Source: Flavihumibacter soli
GTDB taxonomy: Bacteria > Bacteroidota > Bacteroidia > Sphingobacteriales > Sphingobacteriaceae
Length of the DNA stretch: 64,000 nt
Assembly (NCBI RefSeq): GCF_010692725.1
Contig: NZ_JAAFZB010000096.1
Location: 744,001-808,000 of the forward strand
Reading direction: 5' to 3'
The notes under the pieces were generated by a model that worked only from the letters and a program-made list of their open reading frames with translations, had not been told where the DNA came from and did no database searches. Shown piece by piece: positions 15,531 through 24,584 of this stretch. The position numbers and the translations under genes are program-made. The first letter of the stretch is position 1. The number at the start of each line of letters is the position of its first letter.

Positions 15531-18384
15531 CCTTAACTGGACCGCTCTGCATCTCTTTTTTCAGGAAGATACCCGTATGACTTTTCCTGGATTTAATCAA
15601 CTCTTCCGGCGCTCCCGCGAACAGAATTTCACCTCCACCAGATCCACCTTCGGGTCCAAGGTCAATTACCCAATCAGCCACTTTGATCACGTCCAGATTG
15701 TGCTCTATCACCAGTACTGTATTACCGTGATCTACCAAACGGTTTAAAACTCCGAGCAACACATTTATGTCCTCAAAATGGAGTCCGGTGGTCGGTTCAT
15801 CCAGGATATAGAAGGTATTGCCGGTATCCTTTTTAGAAAGTTCCGTTGCGAGTTTGACTCGTTGCGCTTCCCCTCCAGAGAGGGTTGTTGACGACTGTCC
15901 GAGCTTAATATATCCCAGGCCCACATCATCCAGAGTTTTGATCTTTCTATAAATAGCGGGAATCGCTTCGAAGAAAGGTACGGCCTCTTCAATGCTCATA
16001 TCAAGCACATCGCTGATAGACTTTCCGCGATAACGCACCTCCAATGTCTCCCGGTTATATCTTTTGCCGCCGCATTCTTCGCAGGGAACCTGAACATCCG
16101 GCAGGAAGTTCATCTCAATCAATTTCAATCCTGCACCCTGACATGTTTCACAGCGGCCGCCTTTCACATTGAACGAAAAACGACCAGGCTTATAGCCCCG
16201 GATCCGGGCTTCCGGAAGCATAACAAACAAATTCCGGATATCCGAAAAAACGCCTGTGTAAGTAGATGGATTGGAGCGCGGCGTACGCCCGATAGGCGTC
16301 TGATCGATCTCAATCACCTTATCTATATGCTCCAGGCCCTCGATCCTTTTATAAGGCATAGGCTTTTTCTTCGCCCTGAAGAAATGATGATTTAGTATAG
16401 GATACAGGGTTTCAGTGATCAGACTTGACTTTCCGCTGCCGGAGACACCGCTTACACAGATAAACTTTCCAAGGGGAAATTCAACGCTCACATTTTTAAG
16501 ATTGTTGCCTGTTGCATTCTTAAGGATCAGTGACTTCTCATTTCCTTTCCGCCGTTCATTTGGAACGGCGATTTCCTTTCTGCCGCTGATATAGTCGTTC
16601 GTTAAGGTCTGAACTTTAGAAAACTGCCTGGGAGTACCTTCCCCAACAACTTCGCCGCCGTGAACACCGGCTGCAGGGCCCATGTCAATAACATGATCTG
16701 CCTCCATGATCATATCCTTATCGTGTTCCACAACCAGAACCGTATTACCGATATCACGCAGGTTTTTCAGTGCTGAAATCAAACGGGCGTTATCCCGCTG
16801 ATGCAGGCCGATGCTCGGCTCATCCAGAATGTACAGGACATTTACCAGTTGCGAGCCTATTTGCGTGGCCAGACGAATACGCTGTGCCTCGCCGCCTGAC
16901 AGTGTACGGGCTGTACGATCGAGCGTCAGATAATTTAAACCCACGTCCAGCAGGAAGCCGATTCGTGAACGTATTTCTTTAATGATCTCTTTCGCGATCG
17001 TATTTTGACGCTCATTTAACCGGCCTTCAATCTCTTCAAACCACTGGGCAAGGCTTGAGATGTCGAGTGTGGCTAACTCGAAGATATTCTTTTCGCCGAC
17101 TTTAATATGCAACGATTCCTTTTTCAAACGGGCGCCATGGCACACCGGGCAAGTCTTTAGGACCCGGTAATTCTCAAGATCCTCGCCTACCGCATCCCCC
17201 CGACGTTCAGTCTGCTCTTCGAGCATCTTGATAATACCATCAAACGAGATCTGGTAGTTCTGAACATTCCATTTATTGTATTCAACCGGAACAGTGATAA
17301 TATCAGTCGAGCCATTTAAAATAATCTCAACGATCTCCTCCGGTATCTTTTCAATCGGCGCAGACAACGAAAAATTATATTTTTTAGAAAGCGCTTTCAG
17401 GATCTGGAATACCCAGGTTTCCCGGTATTCGCCCAAAGGCGCCAAACCGCCCTGCATAATACTGAGTTTTGGATTAGGAATTACAGAGTGCTGATCTACC
17501 TCGAAAATATAACCCAAACCACTGCATCGCTCACAGGCACCATATGGCGAATTAAAAGAAAATGTATTAGGCTGAGGCTCATCGTATGATATGCCTGAAA
17601 CCGGATCCATCAGAAACTTGCTGTAGAAGAACTCCTGGTTCTCTTTATTACTAACCTTAATGATTCCCTTCGATACTTTAAGGGCAGACTGCAATGAATC
17701 ATACAATCTCTTTTTATCATTCTCAGCTACGAGCAGACGATCGATCACTATCTCAATATCATGAATCTTGTACCTGTCTAGTTGCATTTTTGCGGTGATA
17801 TCCACGATCTCCCCATCCACCCGGACTTTGAGATATCCCTGCTTCCTGATCTGCTCAAAAAGCTCTCTGTAATGCCCCTTTCGACCTTTTACAACGGGCG
17901 CAAGGATATTAACGGCCTGCCCGTCAAATTTCTCAAGAATGCTGTTAAATATCTGATCTTCAGACATGCGCTCCATCTTTTCACCAGTAACATAGGAATA
18001 AGCTTCCCCAGTTCGGGCAAATAATAACCGCATAAAATCATATATCTCAGTAATGGTGCCAACTGTTGAACGAGGATTTTTACTGGTCGTTTTCTGTTCA
18101 ATGGCAATCACCGGACTGAGTCCTGAAACCTTATCCACGTCCGGTCTTTCCATCCCGCCTAAAAACTGACGGGAATAAGCACTAAACGTTTCCATATAAC
18201 GCCTTTGGCCTTCTGCATAGATCGTATCAAATGCTAAAGAGGACTTCCCGCTGCCACTTAAACCTGTAATAACAACCAGTTTATTCCTGGGGAAAGAAAC
18301 ATCTATATTTTTTAGATTATGAACCCGTGCGCCGAATACTTCAACTTCACTTTGCTCGCCCAGGTCTGTAACAGTTTTGCTCAT
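15520..18384 (-). CDS. uvrA: Excinuclease ABC subunit A
   Basis: The damage-sensing ATPase of nucleotide excision repair. The 954-residue protein has two ABC ATPase modules: the first Walker A at 41-48 (GLSGSGKS), the second at GVSGSGKSSLITETL. Zinc fingers are visible as CERCSGLGY, CPVCHGARL, and the CETCQGAG with CEECGGKRY pair. Signature motifs appear as RTLSGGEAQRIRLAT and TTLSGGEAQRVKLAT, with Walker B LYILDEPSIGLHQRD and FYILDEPTTGLHFED. Complete, with no sign of being a UvrA2 type. Confidence 0.97.
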   Translation of the reverse strand: MSKTVTDLGEQSEVEVFGARVHNLKNIDVSFPRNKLVVITGLSGSGKSSLAFDTIYAEGQRRYMETFSAYSRQFLGGMERPDVDKVSGLSPVIAIEQKTTSKNPRSTVGTITEIYDFMRLLFARTGEAYSYVTGEKMERMSEDQIFNSILEKFDGQAVNILAPVVKGRKGHYRELFEQIRKQGYLKVRVDGEIVDITAKMQLDRYKIHDIEIVIDRLLVAENDKKRLYDSLQSALKVSKGIIKVSNKENQEFFYSKFLMDPVSGISYDEPQPNTFSFNSPYGACERCSGLGYIFEVDQHSVIPNPKLSIMQGGLAPLGEYRETWVFQILKALSKKYNFSLSAPIEKIPEEIVEIILNGSTDIITVPVEYNKWNVQNYQISFDGIIKMLEEQTERRGDAVGEDLENYRVLKTCPVCHGARLKKESLHIKVGEKNIFELATLDISSLAQWFEEIEGRLNERQNTIAKEIIKEIRSRIGFLLDVGLNYLTLDRTARTLSGGEAQRIRLATQIGSQLVNVLYILDEPSIGLHQRDNARLISALKNLRDIGNTVLVVEHDKDMIMEADHVIDMGPAAGVHGGEVVGEGTPRQFSKVQTLTNDYISGRKEIAVPNERRKGNEKSLILKNATGNNLKNVSVEFPLGKFICVSGVSGSGKSSLITETLYPILNHHFFRAKKKPMPYKRIEGLEHIDKVIEIDQTPIGRTPRSNPSTYTGVFSDIRNLFVMLPEARIRGYKPGRFSFNVKGGRCETCQGAGLKLIEMNFLPDVQVPCEECGGKRYNRETLEVRYRGKSISDVLDMSIEEAVPFFEAIPAIYRKIKTLDDVGLGYIKLGQSSTTLSGGEAQRVKLATELSKKDTGNTFYILDEPTTGLHFEDINVLLGVLNRLVDHGNTVLVIEHNLDVIKVADWVIDLGPEGGSGGGEILFAGAPEELIKSRKSHTGIFLKKEMQSGPVKVRT

Positions 18385-18484
18385 AAATTATTCCGGCTGA
18401 AAAATTTTGTAAAGATGCGATTTTTTAAACAGGCCATTGTTCTTATACGGTCAAAGAAGAAGTATAAATCATCTAAAAGTCCAT

Positions 18485-18516
18485 AAAAAAAGGCTGAAGT
18501 CTCCTTCAGCCTTTTT
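18485..18516 (-). terminator. Terminator of the lytic transglycosylase gene
   Basis: A 13-base perfect stem, AAAAAGGCTGAAG (18487-18499) with 18504-18516, and a four-base loop. It reads as a T-tailed terminator on the minus strand, 16 bases after the gene's stop. Confidence 0.88.
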
Positions 18517-18531
18517 CCTTCGCATAAACGC

Positions 18532-19365
18532 CTAATTTCTTTTAAATGGCATCAATAGCAGCGATGTATTCTCAGCTACAGGATTAAAGTGAGAATAATT
18601 CTTTTCCTTTATTGCCGGTGCTTTCGCCAGCAACCTAACTGCTTTTCCTTTATAGCCGTATAGCCGGGGATTCTCAATGATCTCCTTCATGGTAACCAGT
18701 TTATAGAGATAGGTCGCAGTTTCATGGTTCAGACGCATCTTATAATAATTATCTTCATTCTGGCGGTTCATCTGGCGTTTCAGGCTTCCCTCCCCTATAT
18801 TATAAGCAGCGGCCGCTAAAGTCCAGTTTCCAAACTCCCGGTGAAGAGAACGAAGGTATTTGCAGGCTGCGATCGTGGACTTTCTCATTCTTTGTCTTTC
18901 GTCAATCGCTGAATCTACTCTCAATCCGAAATCACGCGCTGTCTGCGGCATAAATTGCCAGTAACCCGATGCGCCCTTAGGCGAAGTGCCGCTTTTCAGT
19001 CCACTCTCTACCAGTGGCAGGTACTTGAAATCATCCGGAATACCGTAATAGCGCAGAATAGGCTCAATAATAGGAAAGTAAACCGCCGCCTTACGATGTA
19101 AAATGTTCGTTTGAAGGCTCTCATAGTCATGCGACTTTAACATTTTCATTATCCGCCTTCTGACCCATTTGTCGTTCGTCGGAATATCCTCATTAGCAAA
19201 GCTAAGCGTGCTGTAATATTTATCTGTTGAAACCTCGGTTTTCCGGTCCTTTTTATTGTATTGAATCACTTTAAGGTGATCTACCGGTGTGCTGAAAATG
19301 AAGAATTTCGCTGCCAGCAACACTACCAACATTGCCGAGCAAGTTATCAGGTGTTTCTTAATCAT
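18532..19365 (-). CDS. Lytic transglycosylase (SLT domain, MltD-like)
   Basis: A 277-residue envelope enzyme that cleaves peptidoglycan glycan strands. The N-terminal membrane helix (about 8-27) acts as anchor or signal. The SLT domain has LPLVESGLKSGTSPKGASG with the catalytic Glu, GYWQFMPQTARDFGL and the C-terminal block NWTLAAAAYNIGEGSLKR. There are no LysM repeats, unlike classical MltD, so it is a short form. A promoter match lies upstream (19401-19431). Confidence 0.9.
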   Translation of the reverse strand: MIKKHLITCSAMLVVLLAAKFFIFSTPVDHLKVIQYNKKDRKTEVSTDKYYSTLSFANEDIPTNDKWVRRRIMKMLKSHDYESLQTNILHRKAAVYFPIIEPILRYYGIPDDFKYLPLVESGLKSGTSPKGASGYWQFMPQTARDFGLRVDSAIDERQRMRKSTIAACKYLRSLHREFGNWTLAAAAYNIGEGSLKRQMNRQNEDNYYKMRLNHETATYLYKLVTMKEIIENPRLYGYKGKAVRLLAKAPAIKEKNYSHFNPVAENTSLLLMPFKRN

Positions 19366-19400
19366 TGTACTCCTCCGTTAAGTTTAAACATAAAAAGCTG

Positions 19401-19431
19401 CAAATTTACAAAATATAAGCCTAATTATCAA
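19401..19431 (-). promoter_or_regulatory. Promoter of the lytic transglycosylase gene
   Basis: Minus strand: TTG (19431-19429), 20-base spacer, TAAATTTG (19408-19401). The start codon lies about 35 bases downstream. Confidence 0.55.
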
Positions 19432-19538
19432 ATAGTTACAAAACCGGCCTTGTAAAGCCGCAGGTTTTGACTTATTTTTCTCGATTAAAACCCTCTGTAA
19501 AAACTGTGCCCTTCAGCCGTTTATCCGGTATTTTTGAT

Positions 19539-19546
19539 TACTTTTG
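19539..19546 (+). promoter_or_regulatory. -7 box of the pseudouridine synthase gene
   Basis: TACTTTTG, 32 bases before the ATG. A second overlapping-type match TATTTTTG lies at 19529-19536. Neither has a TTG at the ideal -33 distance. Confidence 0.45.
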
Positions 19547-19578
19547 TAGCCGCTCTTTTTTGCGGATAAAATAATAAC

Positions 19579-21183
19579 ATGCCAATCAAAAACAACAGGA
19601 ACAGTCGCGACGACAAGTCCACAAAATTCAATAAGCCTGCCAGAAATGAAAAGAGTACTTCTTCAGATAAAAGAAGTAAGTCTGACAGACCCGAAGGAAC
19701 GAACACCACCAGGAAGAAATTGTTTGGCGGCGACCAGGGTCGTCCCCAGGGATCTTTCAACCGATCAGAAGAACGTGGCCGGCCCGAATCCGGCAAACCA
19801 TACGGAGAGAAAAAATCATACAGTAAAGACTCTTCCTTCTCCGACAATAAACGATCAGATAGAAAACCCTTTGGCGATAAGCCGCAGGGAGAAAGAAAAC
19901 CATATACTTCACGTCCCGGCGACGGAGAAAAACGCTTTGAACGCAAACCTTATGGTGACCGTCCACAGGGCGAAAGAAAGTCATTCGGCAAATCGGATGA
20001 CAGTCGCCCGGAAAGGAAACCATACGGCGACAGGCCGCAGTCTGACCGAAAACCTTATGGTGACCGCCCGCAAGGGGAAAGGAAGCCATTCGGAAGATCG
20101 GACGACAACCGTTCCGAAAGAAAACCATATAGCAGTGACCGGCCCCAGTCTGACAGGAAGCCTTATGGCGACCGTCCGCAGGGAGAAAGAAAGCCGTTCA
20201 ACAGGTCGGACGACAATCGCTCTGAGAAAAAACCTTATGGTCGTACGGAGGGAGCCCGCCCATATAGCAGCGACAAACCCCGGACTGAAAGAAGGCCATT
20301 TGATAAAGGTGACGGCTTTGACAAGAAACCACGAACCGGATCAGATGAAAACTTCAGGCCGTATGACCGGTCGAAGAACTACCGCAAGGATGACCGTAAA
20401 TGGAGTTCTGAAGAAACTCTAAAAACCGTAAACAGAAGTAAGAAACCAGCCGCAGCCAAGGATGACGGCCTCATCCGTTTAAATCGCTTTATTGCAAATG
20501 CCGGTATCTGTTCCCGCCGGAAGGCTGATGAGCTGATCGCGGCTGGCGTTGTATCCGTAAACGGTGAGCCAGTGACGGAACTTGGTTTTAAAGTTGACCC
20601 TGCAAAAGATCTCGTGCGATACAACGGCGTTGCCCTGAAACGCGAAAAGATGGTTTACGTGCTATTAAACAAGCCTAAGGATTATATCACCACCACCGAC
20701 GATCCCCAGGAGCGCAAAACGGTTATGAAACTTGTTGAAAAGGCTTCAAAGGAACGTATTTACCCGGTTGGACGCCTGGATCGCAATACCACCGGCTTAT
20801 TGCTGATGACGAACGACGGTGATCTTGCTGAGAAATTATCGCACCCGCGTAATAACGTAACCAAGATCTACCAGGTGGAACTTAACCGTAATGTACCCCA
20901 GGGAGACCTAAATAAGATCGCCTTCGGACTTGAGCTGGAGGATGGGCTGATAAAACCCGACCAGGTTAGTTATGTTGCCGGTGGAAGCAAAAATGAGATC
21001 GGCATACAAATACATAGCGGAAAAAACCGCATCGTGCGACGTATCTTCGAACATCTGGGCTATGAGGTCGTTAAACTTGACAGGGTTGTGTATTCAAACC
21101 TGACTAAGAAAGACCTCCCAAGGGGTCACTGGCGCTATCTTGAAGAAAAAGAAATCATTCAGCTAAAGCATCTGATCAAATAA
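19579..21183 (+). CDS. RluB-type 23S rRNA pseudouridine synthase with long repeat tail
   Basis: A 534-residue protein with two parts. Residues 1 to about 290 are a low-complexity Arg/Lys/Gly/Pro tract built of repeats of the type RKPYGDRPQGERK and FGRSDDNRSE. From about residue 293 it is a normal RsuA/RluB/E/F enzyme: an S4 RNA-binding domain (LIRLNRFIANAGICSRRKAD) and the catalytic domain with RIYPVGRLDRNTTGLLLMTN, which contains the catalytic Asp. The family isomerises a uridine in 23S rRNA. The disordered, highly charged tail probably binds rRNA. Confidence 0.9.
   Translation: MPIKNNRNSRDDKSTKFNKPARNEKSTSSDKRSKSDRPEGTNTTRKKLFGGDQGRPQGSFNRSEERGRPESGKPYGEKKSYSKDSSFSDNKRSDRKPFGDKPQGERKPYTSRPGDGEKRFERKPYGDRPQGERKSFGKSDDSRPERKPYGDRPQSDRKPYGDRPQGERKPFGRSDDNRSERKPYSSDRPQSDRKPYGDRPQGERKPFNRSDDNRSEKKPYGRTEGARPYSSDKPRTERRPFDKGDGFDKKPRTGSDENFRPYDRSKNYRKDDRKWSSEETLKTVNRSKKPAAAKDDGLIRLNRFIANAGICSRRKADELIAAGVVSVNGEPVTELGFKVDPAKDLVRYNGVALKREKMVYVLLNKPKDYITTTDDPQERKTVMKLVEKASKERIYPVGRLDRNTTGLLLMTNDGDLAEKLSHPRNNVTKIYQVELNRNVPQGDLNKIAFGLELEDGLIKPDQVSYVAGGSKNEIGIQIHSGKNRIVRRIFEHLGYEVVKLDRVVYSNLTKKDLPRGHWRYLEEKEIIQLKHLIK
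19871..20310 (+). repeat. In-frame tandem repeats in the pseudouridine synthase tail
   Basis: Degenerate repeats of roughly 60 to 100 bases encode units such as KPYGDRPQGERKPFGRSDD. At least four related units are visible within the gene. The repeats keep the reading frame, so copy-number change would alter only tail length. Confidence 0.75.
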
Positions 21184-21186
21184 TTT

Positions 21187-21219
21187 AAAGGCTTCCGAAT
21201 TTTTCCGGAAGCCTTTTTT
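21187..21219 (+). terminator. Terminator of the pseudouridine synthase gene
   Basis: AAAGGCTTCCG (21187-21197) pairs with CGGAAGCCTTT (21206-21216) around an eight-base loop, followed by a T-run to 21219. Confidence 0.9.
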
Positions 21220-21263
21220 AATGCAAACCTTTGCTGATACTCAGGTTTGCTCTATCTTGTAGC

Positions 21264-22406
21264 ATGAAATTTTACGGCCCGCTCCTTGCAATCTTATTGC
21301 CTCTTATGGTTACAGCTCAGAAAACCAAAACCGCAAAAAGTAATCTCATCATTGGAACATACACACAACCCGGAAAGAGTGAGGGCTTGTATGTTTACGA
21401 GTTTAATCCTGAAAGCGGGGAGCTCAGTTACAAAGCAAAAGCAGCTGGTATCACTAATCCCTCCTACCTGGCAATAACAAAAGATCAGAAATTTGTTTAC
21501 GCCGTCAATGAAACCGGACGTAACAATCCGGGGGGAGTAAGCTCTTTCAAATTTGATTCAAAAAGCGGCGACCTTCAATTCTTAAATAAGGTAAAGTCCA
21601 TGGGCGACGATCCCTGCTATATCAGCGTAGACAAAAAAGGTAAACACATATTTGTTGCAAACTACTCCGGCGGAAACCTGTCCGCATTCGGCATTCAGCC
21701 AAACGGCTCACTCTATGATGCTATGCAGGTGATCCAGTACAATGGAAGCGGCGCTGATAAATCGCGACAGGAAAAGCCTCATGTGCACTGCACGATCATA
21801 TCGCCTGATAACAAATATCTATTTGCAGTTGATCTCGGCACAGACAAAGTAAACTCCTACAAAATTCGCAATGGAAATTATCCGAATATTTTACAGGAGA
21901 ATCAAACGCCTTTCACAGGCGTAGCACCAGGAAGCGGCCCGAGACATCTTACCTTTCACCCTAACGGTAAGGTGGCCTACCTTATTCATGAACTCACAGC
22001 GGATGTTTCGGTCTACCAGTATGAGAAAGGTAAATTAAATCCTGTTCAGTTTATTAGCATGCTGGCACCGGATTTTAAAGGAAATGTTGGTGCAGCCGAC
22101 ATTCATGTTTCCCCGGACGGCAAGTTCCTTTATGCTTCCAACCGGGGTGATGCCAACGATATCATTGTCTACAGTATCGATAATGACGGAAAACTTAGCC
22201 TCACATCAAGACAATCAACACTTGGAAAGGGGCCAAGAAATTTCGCAATCGATCCAAGCGGCCGGTTCCTTTTAGTAGCTAACCAGAACAGCGATGAAGT
22301 GGTCATATTCAGAAGGGACCAGGCTTCAGGCCTATTGACGGATACCGGGAAGCGGCTCCAGGTGGGTCAGCCTGTGTGTCTGAAGTTCGCAGCTGTTAAG
22401 TTATAA
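21264..22406 (+). CDS. Lactonase-family beta-propeller protein (6-phosphogluconolactonase-like)
   Basis: A 380-residue exported protein of the seven-bladed lactonase family (Pgl-like, PF10282). From ATG 21264 it has a signal peptide (MKFYGPLLAILLPLMVTAQ); the frame is open further upstream but the signal argues for this start. The blades show LIIGTYTQPGKSEGLYVYEF, GPRHLTFHPNGKVAYLIHEL, ADIHVSPDGKFLYASNRGD and GPRNFAIDPSGRFLLVANQ. The export signal means a cytosolic pentose-phosphate role is unlikely; the true substrate is unknown. Confidence 0.85.
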   Translation: MKFYGPLLAILLPLMVTAQKTKTAKSNLIIGTYTQPGKSEGLYVYEFNPESGELSYKAKAAGITNPSYLAITKDQKFVYAVNETGRNNPGGVSSFKFDSKSGDLQFLNKVKSMGDDPCYISVDKKGKHIFVANYSGGNLSAFGIQPNGSLYDAMQVIQYNGSGADKSRQEKPHVHCTIISPDNKYLFAVDLGTDKVNSYKIRNGNYPNILQENQTPFTGVAPGSGPRHLTFHPNGKVAYLIHELTADVSVYQYEKGKLNPVQFISMLAPDFKGNVGAADIHVSPDGKFLYASNRGDANDIIVYSIDNDGKLSLTSRQSTLGKGPRNFAIDPSGRFLLVANQNSDEVVIFRRDQASGLLTDTGKRLQVGQPVCLKFAAVKL

Positions 22407-22555
22407 GTTGGGAGTTGGGAGCCTGGAGTTGGGAGTTCAAAGTTTGGAGTCGAAATAGGCCGGAGGTTAGGAGTCGCGTACTTAAATCTCCAGACCGGCA
22501 TAAAGGCACTCAAAACTTACCCGTAAGCACCCAACTCAAAACTCACGACTCAAAA
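22407..22555. repeat. GAGT-rich converging repeat between two genes
   Basis: The left part (22407-22476) has many GGGAGTT and GGAGT units on the + strand. The right part (22507-22558) has the same type of units on the - strand (GAGTTTTGAGT, GAGTCGTGAGT). The arms could fold into an imperfect hairpin between the stops of the lactonase and bshA genes, which converge here. No coding content is evident. Confidence 0.6.
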
Positions 22556-23695
22556 CTAATCCTTCACCATGCTTTTGTCAAGCACTTCTTTATAGAAGTC
22601 TTCGTAAAGTGGGAGGATGAGGCTGAGATCAAACTGACGGGCACGTGCAAGCGCATTATTCTTAAAGGTTGTCAGACGGTCCTCATCCTGAAGTATATAG
22701 ATTGAATGCTCAGCCATAGAATCAATGTCTCCTACATTGTCCATAAAGCCTGTAACCCCATCCAGGTTGAGTTCAGGAAGTCCCCCGGCATTCGAGGTGA
22801 TCACCGGGACCTTACATGCCATGGCCTCCAGGGCCGCCAGTCCGAAACTTTCAGATTCAGACGGCATGATAAACAGGTCTGACACTGATAGAATCTCCTC
22901 CACCGCATCCTGCTTACCTAAAAATCGTACATTTTCAGAAATATCCAGGTCACGGCAAAGTTGCTCGCTATAAACCCGGTCCGGACCATCGCCGACCATC
23001 AGTAATTTAGAAGGTACTGCTTTTTGTACTTTTTCAAATATCCGGATAACGTCAAGCGTACGCTTTACTTTCCGAAAGTTAGAGGTATGGATGATGATGC
23101 GCTCATTGTTCGGTGCAATAGCCTTTTTAAAATGATCTTTCGCCTTGAGGCTAAACCGGTTGAGGTCAATAAAATTCGGAATTACCCTAATGTCATTCGT
23201 AATGTCGAAATGCTTATAGGTATCGTCTTTAAGGTTCTGGGATACAGCAGTTACGCCATCGGACTGGTTGATGGAAAAAGTAACTACCGGCTTGTATGTG
23301 AGGTCCTTTCCAACCAATGTGATATCTGTCCCATGCAGGGTGGTCACCACCGGAATGTGAATACCATAGGTAGCCAGGATCTGCTTGGCCATGAATGCGG
23401 CGGAGGCATGAGGAATCGCATAGTGCACGTGTAGAAGCTCCAGCTTCTCAAACCGAACCACATCAACGAGCTTACTTGCCAGAGCCAGCTCATATGGTGG
23501 ATAATCAAATAAAGGGTATTTGGATACGGATACTTCGTGATAAAACAGGTTCTCCGAGAAAAAGTCTAATCGTGCAGGCTGGCTGTAGGTAATAAAATGT
23601 ATCTGGTGTCCATTATCCGCAAGGGCTTTACCTAACTCGGTAGCTACTACTCCGCTTCCGCCAAAGGTCGGATAACATACTATGCCTATTTTCAT
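22556..23695 (-). CDS. bshA: N-acetyl-alpha-D-glucosaminyl L-malate synthase BshA
   Basis: A GT4-family glycosyltransferase making GlcNAc-malate, the first step of bacillithiol synthesis. The 379-residue protein begins MKIGIVCYPTFGGSGVVATE, the diagnostic BshA N-terminus, followed by LHVHYAIPHASAAF and TLHGTDITLVG. The C-terminal domain has FIMPSESESFGLAALEAMAC and ITSNAGGLPE, the UDP-sugar binding region. BshB and BshC are not in this window. YtxJ at 10014 belongs to the same thiol system. Confidence 0.94.
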   Translation of the reverse strand: MKIGIVCYPTFGGSGVVATELGKALADNGHQIHFITYSQPARLDFFSENLFYHEVSVSKYPLFDYPPYELALASKLVDVVRFEKLELLHVHYAIPHASAAFMAKQILATYGIHIPVVTTLHGTDITLVGKDLTYKPVVTFSINQSDGVTAVSQNLKDDTYKHFDITNDIRVIPNFIDLNRFSLKAKDHFKKAIAPNNERIIIHTSNFRKVKRTLDVIRIFEKVQKAVPSKLLMVGDGPDRVYSEQLCRDLDISENVRFLGKQDAVEEILSVSDLFIMPSESESFGLAALEAMACKVPVITSNAGGLPELNLDGVTGFMDNVGDIDSMAEHSIYILQDEDRLTTFKNNALARARQFDLSLILPLYEDFYKEVLDKSMVKD

Positions 23696-24091
23696 TTGAA
23701 ATGCTCGTTATAAATCACCGGGCAAGCATGCCCTGTCAGTTTGAAACAAAGTAAACATTTTAACCAGATATAAATGTTTCCAAAATGTAACATAAAAGTG
23801 AATACAGTGCTTAAGACGTAATAATTTATCAGGGTTGTCCTGCCCGGTTAATCTTGACTGAGGCTTTCCGGGGGGCTTAGCTTAGGACAGGTAGCAATCA
23901 TGTTAAGGTTATTCCGCTAATTTAGTGGACTAACCTTAACATGACCTAAACAAGACCTAAACAAAGCTCCTTGCTGTCACAGCCTGGGTGGCGTTTCAAA
24001 ATAACCGTACAAGGATGGAAATAATTCCGGTCTGATTTCCTGCTGGTCATCAGGACTGTAACCCGCCTTTCTTCGGTCATTTATCAATTAA
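23696..24091. other. Intergenic region with palindromic element
   Basis: About 400 bases upstream of bshA. I see no gene here. A 45-base near-perfect palindrome lies at 23899-23943. Confidence 0.5.
23899..23943. repeat. Dispersed palindromic element, copy 2
   Basis: A 45-base near-perfect palindrome. The arm CATGTTAAGGTTATTCC (23899-23915) is mirrored by the right end, with two mismatches over 22 pairs. Inner and flanking sequence match the copy at 3021-3057. No adjacent gene is its obvious target. Confidence 0.75.
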
Positions 24092-24128
24092 ATAAAAAGG
24101 CCGTACGATTCGATCTTCGTACGGCCTT
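24092..24128 (-). terminator. Terminator of the coiled-coil lipoprotein gene
   Basis: AAGGCCGTACGA (24097-24108) pairs perfectly with TCGTACGGCCTT (24117-24128). On the minus strand it is followed by a T-rich run. Confidence 0.88.
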
Positions 24129-24149
24129 CTATTCCCGGGAATATTATTA

Positions 24150-24557
24150 TCAGTTGGCAGGAGCAGCTTCGACCCGCGCCTTAAGCTCCTTAAGCTCTTT
24201 TTCTTTCTTTTCTATATCCTTTCGCAAATCGCTGATATCGCTGTTGACACCCTTTAATTGATCGGTAAGCTTTTTGGCCTGTTTTGCATCTTTCGCGGCT
24301 TCGTCTGATATGGGATTAGCCTTTGCGGATGCTGCCGCAGCGCGGTTTATTTCTTCCACTTCCTTGGTTAGGTCGGCCTGCTTCAGAAGATTTTTCTCAA
24401 GATCCTGCTTAAGTTTATTCAACTCCGTGCTCTTCTTCAAAACAGCCTCCTGGCCCTCCAATGAGTCGATTTTTTCATTGCTGACCTTTGGGGAGCAGCT
24501 CCCCATAATGATAATCATCATTAAACTCAAGGGGAAGTATTTTTTCCATGCTTTCAT
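24150..24557 (-). CDS. Small coiled-coil lipoprotein
   Basis: A 135-residue protein with a signal peptide and lipobox MGSC (Cys21). The rest is Lys/Glu/Leu/Ala-rich helical heptads: VLKKSTELNKLKQDLEKNL, LLKQADLTKEVEEINRA and LRKDIEKKEKELKELKARVE. It resembles Lpp-like or coiled-coil tethers in composition, but I recognise no family. It has its own terminator; the next gene upstream starts 28 bases before it, so it may share that transcript. Confidence 0.65.
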   Translation of the reverse strand: MKAWKKYFPLSLMMIIIMGSCSPKVSNEKIDSLEGQEAVLKKSTELNKLKQDLEKNLLKQADLTKEVEEINRAAAASAKANPISDEAAKDAKQAKKLTDQLKGVNSDISDLRKDIEKKEKELKELKARVEAAPAN

Positions 24558-24584
24558 AGCGCTAGCTTTTTTTTATATAAAAGC

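Noticed and set aside
18131-18139. DnaA-box-like TTATCCACG inside uvrA
   Set aside because: It has one mismatch and lies in coding sequence, so it carries little weight.
19646-20422. Long overlapping frame inside the pseudouridine synthase gene
   Set aside because: It is a shadow of the repeat tail in another frame; the repeats keep all frames open.
22415-22705. Open frame across the GAGT-rich repeat
   Set aside because: Its translation reflects the repeat and the antisense of bshA; no protein-like pattern.
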